13,991 bases of DNA from Pseudomonadota bacterium (GTDB taxonomy: Bacteria; Pseudomonadota; Alphaproteobacteria; Acetobacterales; Acetobacteraceae). Position numbers and translations under genes: made by a program. Where the stretch lies: assembly GCA_021845835.1 (NCBI GenBank), contig JAJZVE010000048.1, positions 1 through 13,991 of the forward strand, read 5' to 3'. The number at the start of each line of letters is the position of its first letter. Position 1 is the stretch's first letter. Under the pieces are notes generated by a model that was not told where the DNA came from, searched no databases, and saw only the letters and a program-made list of their open reading frames with translations. Shown piece by piece: positions 6,906 to 13,957 of the stretch.

Positions 6906-7313
6906 TTATTGCCCTGCCGATCCTGCTTTGGGGCAGGTTGGCAGCCGGCTGATCTCTCGGGGCGTGTAGCTTGCGCTTCTCACCGCGGCGCGAAGCTGGT
7001 CATCAGTAACGGTGGCGCCAGGCCGGATCTGCACGGTGGCAAGGGCATGTCGCAGGTCGAAGCTGGCACGCTCGACGCCAGGCACCGCCTCCAGATTCTT
7101 GATCAGGCCGAAGGTTGCAACTGGCGCAATGACCCCCCACACCGTCACCAGAGTTTCGCTGCACCCCGTGGTAGTCTCCGCATTGGCGCCGAACGCTGGC
7201 CCGGCCAGGGATGCTGCCATCAGGGCGGCAAGCATCCCCCGGCGCAATCGTGCGGCGCCCGCATTCCTTCCCGGACGACTGCCATGATGGCGGGTCGAGT
7301 CTGTCGATGGCAT
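6906..7313 (-). CDS. Small periplasmic HMA-fold protein without the CxxC metal site
   Basis: A 135-residue protein with a signal peptide (RRGMLAALMAASLAGPAFGANA) and one ferredoxin-like HMA domain (about 54-122). The domain shows LVTVWGVIAPVATFGLIKNL, the family's VPGVERASFDLRHALATVQI, and TDDQLRAAVRSASY. In MerP and copper chaperones the first loop is GMTCxxC; here it is GVIAPVA, so the usual metal site is absent. Two cysteines remain, Cys51 just before the domain and Cys127 just after it, which could pair as a disulfide. The start may be the ATG at 7311-7313 (no clear ribosome site, long n-region) or the ATG at Met27, which has a GGGGG directly before it. It lies 47 bases upstream of the outer-membrane barrel gene, same strand. 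A role in metal binding is therefore unproven; a partner or ligand-binding role is possible. Confidence 0.65.
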   Translation of the reverse strand: MPSTDSTRHHGSRPGRNAGAARLRRGMLAALMAASLAGPAFGANAETTTGCSETLVTVWGVIAPVATFGLIKNLEAVPGVERASFDLRHALATVQIRPGATVTDDQLRAAVRSASYTPREISRLPTCPKAGSAGQ

Positions 7314-7338
7314 AGGAATCCTGTTCGCTGGAGTGTTC

Positions 7339-7370
7339 CGTGATGGCGCGTGCTTGCGCCGTCGATCACG
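7339..7370. other. Interrupted inverted repeat upstream of the HMA-like gene
   Basis: CGTGAT-GGCGC (7339-7349) pairs with GCGCC-ATCACG (7356-7360 and 7365-7370), a total of 11 bp with a GTCG bulge and six-base loop. It lies 26-57 bases before the HMA-like start. A TTATAG hexamer on the minus strand (7371-7376) adjoins it, but no matching -35 is seen. It could be an operator or a leader hairpin. Confidence 0.3.
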
Positions 7371-7461
7371 CTATAAGCCCTGCGTCAGCCGGGGCATCCT
7401 GATATTTGTATCGCCGTGTTGCAAGCGCGCCCGCGATAACAGAGGGTTACAAGTCTCCGCC

Positions 7462-7490
7462 GCAATCGGGGCAAAACCCCGGCCGGTGGC
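7462..7490 (+). repeat. IS66 left terminal inverted repeat
   Basis: It reads inward as GCAATCGGGGCAAAACCCCG and continues GCCGGTGGC. It matches the right end at about 22 of 28 positions with one single-base gap. The outermost GCAA differs from the usual GTAA of IS66 ends. Confidence 0.6.
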
Positions 7491-7499
7491 GGAGCCGGG

Positions 7500-8823
7500 T
7501 CAAGCCGGCTGAGCGCGGCAGCGGACAATGTTGGGGAGGTATGGCACGTCCGGGCTGCCTGGGATGCCGAGCCTCGCGCCGAGGTCGTCCCAGACGGCGA
7601 TGCCCGGCTTGCGGCAGGTCTTGCCGAGAGCGAGGAAGGCGTCGCGACAATCGCGTCCGGCGTCGCTTTTGGTGCCGCCGCTGACGTGACGCTTCGTCAC
7701 CTGGCAGCGGATGTCGTTCTCCGATCCGTTAGTGTGCAGCGGGATCTCCGCATGTGCGAGCACCATCAGCAGTTCAGCCTCGTTGGCAAGCAGCCGCTGC
7801 AACAGGCGATCGAGGATGGCGAAGCCGGTACGGCGGTCGAAGATGCGGTCGAAGCGCGCCCGCAGTTCGCTGCGGCGCCGTGGCGTCGGCCCGACCCGAT
7901 AGGCCTTCAGATCAGCATAGAACCACCAGATCAGCCTGCCGACATGCTCTTGGGCGGCGCGGCGCTGGTCGGTGAACGTCTCCAACTTGCGCACCAGGCG
8001 CTCGGCATGCACCCGGCAGAGCGCGTGCTGAACGACGCCGAACTGCCCGGCATCATCGCACCACGGCGTTGCGCAGAAAGCAGTGCGCCTGGATGCTGCC
8101 CCGCAGCGCCCCCTCAGTGGCGATGCGCACCGGATCGAGCGTGACCCGCAGCGCGGCGATGCCAAGGCTTTCGGGATGGCGTTGCCAAGCGGCCTGGTCG
8201 GCGAACTGCCGATCCGGATGCGCGGCCAGTTGGCGGATCACCGGCCCGGCGAGGGCGCGATCGCGCATGCAGGTAGGCGCCGCATCGTTGATCACGTAGT
8301 CGGTGTGGCCGGCGCGCAGCAGGGCGAGGAAGTTCAGCCTGCTCTTGCTGCGGGTCGCGCCGAACCAGGCGAAGTCGTCGTTGCCGATCTGCGTGCAGAC
8401 GTTGTTGGCCCCACGGTGGCGCGCCGGAGTCGTCCACGCTGATCCACGCCGCCGTCTGCAAGCCAGCCCGCAGCACCTCGCGGTTCTCCGCGAGAAACGC
8501 GGCCTGGCCGTCGATCAGCAGGCGCATGACCTCGCGTTTGGAGATGCTGATGCCGATCGCCTGCAGCAGCGTGACCAACCGCTCGACGGTGACCTGGCCC
8601 TGATGATGCTGCATGAGCACGAAACGGCGCAGTTCGGGTCCGTACCCTTGTCCATGCTGCTCGGCTTGAGCGACGGACGGCCCTTCAGCCCCTTCGGCCG
8701 CGCGATCTCGTCACGCTGCGCCGAAATCATCTGCTTCAACTCCGCCACCTCGCCGAGCAGACACACCACCAGAGCTGCCAACTCCGCGCGCGACAGGCCG
8801 GACAGGTCAGCAGGGGGCTGCAT
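7500..8823 (-). pseudogene. IS66-family transposase, broken by a deletion and two frameshifts
   Basis: Four pieces in shifting frames together resemble one IS66 TnpC-type DDE transposase. Piece 1 (8635-8823) encodes [19 protein letters not shown] through the leucine-rich coiled-coil start to MDKGTDP. Piece 2 (about 8425-8634) resumes at [16 protein letters not shown] and reaches the first catalytic Asp in ISVDDSG; some 80 residues in between, including the zinc-finger-like part, are missing. Piece 3 (about 8057-8424) reads GANNVCTQIGNDDF to LRNAVV after loss of two bases in a GCGCGC run. Piece 4 (7500-8056) reads CDDAGQF (second Asp), NGSENDIR (catalytic Glu), GGTKSDAGRDCRDAF and the natural end VRCRAQPA. 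The enzyme cannot be made in one piece. The missing length is judged from memory of intact relatives. Confidence 0.85.
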
Positions 8824-8871
8824 GACTCGCGCGAATCGTACCCGACCGCGTCGGGGTAAGCCCCTGGATCA

Positions 8872-8899
8872 GCCATCGCACGGGATTTTGCCCGGTTAC
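8872..8899 (-). repeat. IS66 right terminal inverted repeat
   Basis: Read inward on the minus strand it begins GTAACCGGGCAAAATCCCG and continues TGCGATGGC, sharing CAAAA, CCCG and TGGC blocks with the left end. It ends two bases before an aminotransferase remnant, which fixes the element boundary well. Confidence 0.65.
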
Positions 8900-8901
8900 A
8901 A

Positions 8902-9087
8902 TACTTCAGCGTGACGGGCTGGCGGGTGGGCTGGATGGTGCTGTCGGAGGATCTGGCGCGCCCGGTGGAGCGGCTGGTGCAGAACCTGTTCATCCGCTTC
9001 AGCTATTGCGGACCCGAGGCCGACATGGCGGCGGCAGCGGAGCGGCTGCACCGCTGGTCGGCGGGCGCACCCCCGGGCCGGGAATAG
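8902..9087 (+). pseudogene. Remnant of a PLP-dependent class I/II aminotransferase
   Basis: A 61-codon frame without a start codon begins exactly at the insertion sequence's right end. It reads YFSVTGWRVGWMVLSEDLAR then PVERLVQNLFI, the segment that in aspartate/alanine-type aminotransferases follows the PLP-binding lysine (KxFSMTGWRxGW). It then continues RFSYCGPEADMAAAAERLHR to the TAG, which resembles the extreme C-terminus of the same family (RFSYAG...EA..RL..W). The N-terminal 230 or so residues with the PLP lysine are missing. About 100 or more residues between the two blocks also appear deleted in frame after NLFI. No matching N-terminal half is found left of the insertion sequence. 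The fragment ends 25 bases from the convergent dehydratase gene and is certainly non-functional. Confidence 0.78.
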
Positions 9088-9112
9088 GATTGCTGGCCGG
9101 ACGACGCCGTCG

Positions 9113-10635
9113 CTACATCGTGGCGCCGAGCTGCCAGGGCGCGAATTCCTCCGCGCCGAAATCGAACTGCTCGCTTTTGGTGCGCTCGCCGCTGGCCACG
9201 CGCAGGATCATATCGAAGATGCGCGCGCCGCATTGCTGCACCGTCTCGTCGCCGTCGAGGATGCTGCCGCAGTTCACGTCCATGTCGTCCTGCATGCGCG
9301 TATACATCGGCGTGTTGGTGGCGAGCTTGATCGAGGGCGCCGGCTTGCAGCCGAACACGCTGCCGCGCCCGGTCGTGAAGCACACCAGATTCGCCCCGCC
9401 CGCCACCTGCCCGGTCGCCGCCACCGGGTCGTAGCCCGGCGTGTCCATGAACACGAAGCCCTTCGCCGTCACCGGCTCGGCATAGCGCAGCACATCGACC
9501 AGGTTGGTGCTGCCGCATTTCGCCATCGCGCCAGCGACTTCTCCAGGATGGTGGTGAGGCCGCCGGCCTTGTTGCCGGGCGAGGGATTGGCGTTCATCTC
9601 GGCGCCCTCGCGCCTGGTGTACTCCTCCCACCAGCGCATCAGCGCCACCAGCTTCTCGCCGACCTCGCGCGACACCGCGCGGCGCGTCAGCAGGTGTTCG
9701 GCGCCGTAGGTCTCCGGCGTCTCGCTCAGGATCACCGTACCGCCGTGCCGCACGACCAGGTCGCTCGCCGCGCCGAGTGCCGGGTTGGCCGAGACGCCGG
9801 AATACCCGTCGGAGCCGCCGCATTGCAGCGCCACCGTCAGATCGCTCGCCGGCACCGTCTCGCGCGTCACGCGGTTGGCGTTCTGCAGGGCTTCCTTCAC
9901 GAAGTCGATGCCGGCGGCGACGGTTTTCCGCGATCCGCCCATCTCCTGGATGTCCATCTTGCGCAAGCGGCCCGCCAGCCGCTGTTCCTCCATCAGGCCG
10001 CCGATCTGGTTCACCTCGCAGCCGAGGCCGAGCACGATGACGCTGTGGAAGTTCACATGCCGCGCAAAGCCGCCGAGCGTGCGCCGCAGCACCGTCAGCG
10101 GCTCGCCCGCCGTCATGCCGCAGCCGGTCTTGTGCGTCAGCGCCACCACGCCATCGACGTTGGGATAGTCGGCCAGCGGGTCGGCGCCGGTGATCGGGTT
10201 GCGCCTGAAATAGCCGGCGACCATGTCCGCGACATGCGCCGAGCAGTTCACGCTGGTCAGGATGCCGATGTAGTTGCGCGTGGCGACGCGCCCGTCCGGC
10301 CGGCGGATGCCCTGGAAGGTCGCCGGCGGATCGATATAGGCGGTCGCTGTGGCGTCCTCGCCGTAGGCGTAGTCCTTGGCGAAATCGCCCATGCCGCAAT
10401 TGTGGACATGGACATGCGCGCCGGGCGCGATCGGCGCAGTGGCGAAGCCGATGATCTGGCCGTAGCGGCGGATCGGCTCGCCCGCCGCATGCGCCCGCAC
10501 GGCGACCTTGTGCCCGGCGGGAATCCGGCTCGCCGCCGCCACGCCGTCGGCCACCGGCGCGCCGGGCAGCAGCGTCGCGCGGGCGATCACCACGCCGTCA
10601 TCGGGATGCAGGCGGATCACGGGGGGCGGGGCCAT
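9113..10635 (-). pseudogene. UxaA/GarD-family sugar-acid dehydratase, interrupted by a one-base frameshift
   Basis: Members dehydrate altronate, galactarate or related sugar acids to 2-keto-3-deoxy acids, using Fe2+. The first frame (9469-10635) holds the N-terminal SAF domain (about 1-100: GHKVAVRAHAAGEPIRRYGQ, HVHVHNCGM) and most of the catalytic domain (DGRVATRNYIGILTSVNCSA, ALTHKTGCGM, LGLGCEVNQ, CGGSDGYSG, NKAGGLTTILEKSL). At about 9531-9533 the frame fails, and the natural continuation GAMAKCGSTNLVDVLRYAEP, then FMDTPGYDP, GRGSVFGCKPAPSIKLATN and the end SEQFDFGAEEFAPW, is one base out (to the TAG at 9113). Restoring one G would give about 507 residues, a normal length. The ATG at 10635 has GGAG seven bases before it and lies 17 bases after the aldolase. 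Real mutation or sequencing error is undecided; substrate unknown. Confidence 0.9.
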
Positions 10636-10652
10636 GCGCGGTCTCCGGTCGG

Positions 10653-11426
10653 TCAGGCATGCGGGCTGTCGTGGCGGACCGTGGCGACCGCGGTGCGCGC
10701 CGCCATCGCCATCAGCGCGGCATCGTTGGCGATCGAGACCAGCCGGAAGCCCATCCCGAGCGCCCGCACGGCGTAGGCGGCGCCGCCGGTATGGATGCCG
10801 GCCTGCAGCCCGCGGGCGGCGCAGGCGGCGATCACGCGGTCGAAAATCGCCAGCATTTCCGGCTCCTCACGGTCGAGCTTCGGCACCAGGCCGTGCGAGA
10901 AGCCGAGGTCGGAAGGGCCGATATAGACGCCGGCGATGCCGGGCACGTCGAGGATCGCGTCGAGGTTCGCCACCGCCTCCCGCGTCTCGATCATCGGGAT
11001 GCACAGCGTCTCGTCATTGGCGGTCTGCTGGTAGGAACTGGCCTTTCCGTATGTGACCATGCGGATCGGGCCGTTGCTGCGCGTGCCGCGCGGCGGATAC
11101 TTGCAGGCGGAGACGAAGGCTTCCGCCTGTTCGCGGGTGTTGACCATCGGGCAGATCACGCCGTAGGCGCCGCCGTCCAGCACCTTGCCGATGATGCCCG
11201 GCTCGTTCCACGGCACGCGCACCATCGGCGTCACCGGATGGGCCTGCATGGCCTGGAAGCAGGCGATCATCGACTGGTAGTCCTGCACGCCATGCTGCAG
11301 ATCGACCGTGACCGAATCGAAACCGCACTGGGCCATCGTCTCCGCCGAAAACGCGGACGGAATGGCCAGCCAGCCGTTCACCACGGCCTTGCCTGCGGCC
11401 CAGATCTGTTTGACGTTGTTGGCCAT
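10653..11426 (-). CDS. HpcH/HpaI-family class II pyruvate aldolase
   Basis: Predicted metal-dependent retro-aldolase that splits a 2-keto-3-deoxy or 4-hydroxy-2-keto acid into pyruvate and an aldehyde in the cytoplasm. The 257-residue TIM-barrel protein has the family's full set of sites with normal spacing. His45 in VDLQHG is the general base and Arg70 in VRVPWNEPG binds the carboxylate. Glu147 in IPMIETREAV and Asp173 in YIGPSDL are the metal ligands. The GAYGVICPMV and KYPPRGTRSNGP motifs are also typical. The ATG at 11424-11426 follows GGAGGAAG by eight bases. It is the first gene of a minus-strand unit, with the UxaA-type dehydratase 17 bases on, matching a GarL- or rhamnonate-type aldolase acting on the dehydratase product. 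The exact substrate (5-keto-4-deoxyglucarate, 2-keto-3-deoxy-rhamnonate or another) is inference. Confidence 0.92.
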   Translation of the reverse strand: MANNVKQIWAAGKAVVNGWLAIPSAFSAETMAQCGFDSVTVDLQHGVQDYQSMIACFQAMQAHPVTPMVRVPWNEPGIIGKVLDGGAYGVICPMVNTREQAEAFVSACKYPPRGTRSNGPIRMVTYGKASSYQQTANDETLCIPMIETREAVANLDAILDVPGIAGVYIGPSDLGFSHGLVPKLDREEPEMLAIFDRVIAACAARGLQAGIHTGGAAYAVRALGMGFRLVSIANDAALMAMAARTAVATVRHDSPHA

Positions 11427-11518
11427 CGCCGTGCGCTTCCTCCACCCTCTCGCGACCGCACGCTAGGCGCCGGCCGGGGGTGGGGTCAATTCGCGCCGCG
11501 CAGTCCTGGGACCAGAGA

Positions 11519-12898
11519 ATGACAAGCCCTGTCGAGACCGTCATCGCCGAGGCCAGCCGCTTCCTCGGCAACCGCCTGAGCGTCAACGCCGCACTGCGCG
11601 AACAGCACAGCCACGGCGAGGACAGCCAGCCGCCCCGCCTGCCCGACGCGGTGGCGTTCGCCGAAACCACCGAGGAGGTGTCGCGCCTGCTGGCGCTGTG
11701 CCACGCCCACGGCGTGCCGGTGGTGCCGTTCGGCGCCGGCACCTCGCTGGAAGGGCACGTGACGCCGGTGCGCGGCGGCATCAGCCTCGACCTCACCCGC
11801 ATGACGCGGGTGCTGGAGGTGAACCCGGCGGACATGGACTGCCGCATCGAGGCCGGGGTGACGCGGCAGACGCTGAATGCGCATCTGCGCGACGAGGGCC
11901 TGTTCTTCCCGGTCGATCCGGGCAGCGAGGCCACCATCGGCGGCATGTGCGCGACCCGCGCCAGCGGCACCAATGCCGTCCGCTACGGCACCATCCGCGA
12001 GAACGTGCTCGGCCTGACGGTGGTGCTGGCCGACGGCCGCGTCATCCGCACCGGCGGGCGGGTGCGCAAATCCTCGACCGGCTACGACCTGACGCGGCTG
12101 TTCATCGGCTCGGAGGGCACGCTCGGCGTGATCACGGAAATCCAGCTCCGCCTGCATGGCATCCCGGTTGCGATGAGCGCCGCCACCTGCCAGTTCGACG
12201 CGCTGGCGGGCGCGGTGGAGACGGTGATCGCGGTGATGCAGGCCGGCATCCCCGTCGCCCGCATCGAACTGCTCGACGACGTCCAGATGGCCGCCTGCAT
12301 CGCCTACTCGAAGCTGGACGGACTGGCGGCGACGCCGACGCTGCTGTTCGAGTTCCACGGCACCCCCGCCGCCGTCGCCGAGCAGGCCGCCGATGCCGAG
12401 GAAATCGCCGCCGGCTTCGGGGCAAGCGGCTTCCGCTGGGCCACCGACCCGGAGGCGCGGACGCGGCTGTGGCAGGCGCGGCACGACGCCTACTGGGCCG
12501 GCATGGCCTCCCGGCCGGGGCACAGGCCGCTGACCACCGACGTGATCGTGCCGATTTCCCGGCTTGCGGAGGCGGTGCTGGCAGCCAAGCAGGACATCGT
12601 CGAATCCGGCCTCAGCGCGCCGATCGTCGGCCATGTCGGCGACGGCAATTTCCACGCCCTGATCCTGGTGCCGCCGGAGCCGGACGGGCTGGCCCGCGCC
12701 TGGGCGCTGGACCGCAAGATCGTCGCCCGCGCGCTGGCACTCGGCGGCTCCTGCAGCGGCGAGCACGGCGTGGGCATCGGCAAGCGCCAGTTCCTGGAAC
12801 AGGAACACGGGGCGGAAGCGCTGGCGGTGATGCGGTCGCTGAAAGCCACGCTCGATCCGCGCGGCATCCTCAACCCGGGCAAGATGTTCCTGAACTGA
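11519..12898 (+). CDS. FAD-linked D-2-hydroxyacid dehydrogenase (D-lactate/glycolate oxidase GlcD type)
   Basis: Predicted flavoprotein that oxidises a D-2-hydroxy acid, such as D-lactate, glycolate or a sugar-acid breakdown product, to the 2-keto acid and passes electrons to a quinone, cytochrome or flavoprotein. The 459 residues comprise an N-terminal FAD-binding domain (about 35-215) with VPFGAGTSLEGH (70-80), FPVDPGSEATIGGM, ASGTNAVRYGTI and GYDLTRLFIGSEGTLG. A C-terminal FAD-oxidase domain follows, with HVGDGNFH (372-379), GEHGVGIGKR (Glu415, His416) and DPRGILNPGK. These histidine and glutamate residues bind the catalytic metal in relatives. I start at ATG 11519; a GTG 39 bases upstream is in frame but adds an unconserved leader. 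It is divergent from the aldolase with 92 bases between, where both promoters should lie; none is obvious. GlcE and GlcF partners are not here, so it is more like single-subunit LDHD proteins. Confidence 0.9.
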   Translation: MTSPVETVIAEASRFLGNRLSVNAALREQHSHGEDSQPPRLPDAVAFAETTEEVSRLLALCHAHGVPVVPFGAGTSLEGHVTPVRGGISLDLTRMTRVLEVNPADMDCRIEAGVTRQTLNAHLRDEGLFFPVDPGSEATIGGMCATRASGTNAVRYGTIRENVLGLTVVLADGRVIRTGGRVRKSSTGYDLTRLFIGSEGTLGVITEIQLRLHGIPVAMSAATCQFDALAGAVETVIAVMQAGIPVARIELLDDVQMAACIAYSKLDGLAATPTLLFEFHGTPAAVAEQAADAEEIAAGFGASGFRWATDPEARTRLWQARHDAYWAGMASRPGHRPLTTDVIVPISRLAEAVLAAKQDIVESGLSAPIVGHVGDGNFHALILVPPEPDGLARAWALDRKIVARALALGGSCSGEHGVGIGKRQFLEQEHGAEALAVMRSLKATLDPRGILNPGKMFLN

Positions 12899-13072
12899 CC
12901 CGCCGCTGTCGCGTTGCGCGGGAGTTGGCGCGCGCGCTTGGCAGATGCGCAGTTGGAAGGTTCCCGGCCGGCGCACGGCGGGCGCCCGGTGGCAAGAAGG
13001 TGATAGGCTGTTGCGCCGGCAGCATGTAACGTAGGCGGCACAACACGACCGAACACCGGGAACTGTTCTGCC

Positions 13073-13855
13073 ATGCCGCCTGATCCTGCGCCCCGGCCAA
13101 CCGGGGCCACGCGCCGCAAAGGCGAGGCGCCGGCGCCGCGTACCGCCGCAACCAGCCGCGCCGACCTTGTGGCGCGCGTGCTGGCGGCCGACATCCTGGA
13201 CGGGCGCCGCGCCATCGGCGGCGACCTGCCCGCCGAGGCCGACCTGGCCGCCGCCCACGGATGCAGCGTCGCCGCCGTGCGCACGGCGCTGCGCGATCTG
13301 GAGGGGCTGGGCCTGATCGCGCGCAGCCGCGGCGGGGCGGCGCGCGTCATCGCCGGCGACATTCGCGCGCACTACGCCGTGGCCGCGCAGACCGCCGGCC
13401 CCGGCGGCAATTACGTCGCCCGGACGAAGCTGCTGATCGAGCGGCAGCGCCCGGTCGTCGCCGACGCCGAGCTGGCGCAACTGCTCGATGCCGCCGAGGG
13501 CACGAAGTGGCTGCGCCTCGGCGGCCTGCGACTGGCGGCGGATGCGGTGTTCGGTCCGCTGTCCTGCGTCGATGCCTGGATTGCCACCCGCGCCGCCGCG
13601 ATCGCGCCGCCGGAGACGCTCACGCCGGAGGCGCTGGAGACGCTGCTGAAGGTGTCGATCGCCGAGATGGAGGAGGAAGTGGCGGGCGGCGTGCTGACAC
13701 CGGCGCAGGCGCGGTCGCTGCGCGCGCGCGGCGGCGCCGCCTGCCTGTCGCTGCTGCGCCGCTATCGCCGCCGCGGCGGCGCCGTGGTGGCGGTGGTGCG
13801 CGACACCCATCCGGCCGAGCGGGCCGGCGTACTGGTGCGCCTGCGCCGGCTGTAG
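13073..13855 (+). CDS. GntR-family transcriptional regulator (HutC/UTRA type)
   Basis: Predicted DNA-binding regulator controlled by a small effector. Of 260 residues, about 28-93 form a GntR winged helix-turn-helix: LVARVLAADILDGRRAIGGD, LPAEADLAAAHGCSVAAVRT, ALRDLEGLGLIARSRGGAAR. The recognition helix CSVAAVRTAL is milder than the usual VSRTTVRRAL. The remaining part matches a UTRA ligand domain in pattern (KWLRLGGLRLAADAVFGPLS, then SLLRRYRRRGGAVVAVVRDT and HP near the end). An Ala/Pro/Arg-rich tail of about 27 residues precedes the HTH, so a later start is possible; the ATG at 13073 has no strong ribosome site. It lies 174 bases after the FAD dehydrogenase on the same strand, and UTRA proteins commonly repress adjacent sugar-acid operons, so control of the aldolase-dehydratase/dehydrogenase interval is a fair inference. 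Confidence 0.85.
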   Translation: MPPDPAPRPTGATRRKGEAPAPRTAATSRADLVARVLAADILDGRRAIGGDLPAEADLAAAHGCSVAAVRTALRDLEGLGLIARSRGGAARVIAGDIRAHYAVAAQTAGPGGNYVARTKLLIERQRPVVADAELAQLLDAAEGTKWLRLGGLRLAADAVFGPLSCVDAWIATRAAAIAPPETLTPEALETLLKVSIAEMEEEVAGGVLTPAQARSLRARGGAACLSLLRRYRRRGGAVVAVVRDTHPAERAGVLVRLRRL

Positions 13856-13957
13856 GGCAACGACGGCGCGACGACGAATTCATCCGCCGGCGCCTGCGGA
13901 CCCGCCTGCCGCGCGTTACAACGGCGGCAACCGACCGAAGCAGGAGCACGACCCGGC

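Larger units (their letters stand above)
7462..8899 (-). mobile_element. Degenerate IS66-family insertion sequence (single-transposase type)
   Basis: The element runs between imperfect terminal inverted repeats at 7462-7490 and 8872-8899 and contains only a transposase pseudogene, with no tnpA or tnpB accessory frames, as in the ISBst12-like branch of IS66. At about 1.44 kb it is shorter than an intact relative, which I expect near 1.7 kb, because part of the transposase gene is gone. The eight bases on either side (TCTCCGCC at the left, AATACTTC at the right) do not match, so there is no target duplication; this points to a later adjacent deletion or rearrangement. Confidence 0.8.

Noticed and set aside
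7462..8899. Active IS66 element
   Set aside because: The transposase is broken by at least three lesions, so it cannot move by itself.
9525..9540. Programmed frameshifting in the UxaA-type gene
   Set aside because: There is no slippery heptamer or following strong structure at the break, and this enzyme family is not known to use frameshifting; mutation or sequence error is simpler.
11486..13810. 774-codon open frame on the minus strand opposite the FAD dehydrogenase and GntR genes
   Set aside because: Composition is His/Arg/Gly-rich shadow sequence, and the opposite strand carries two well-supported proteins.
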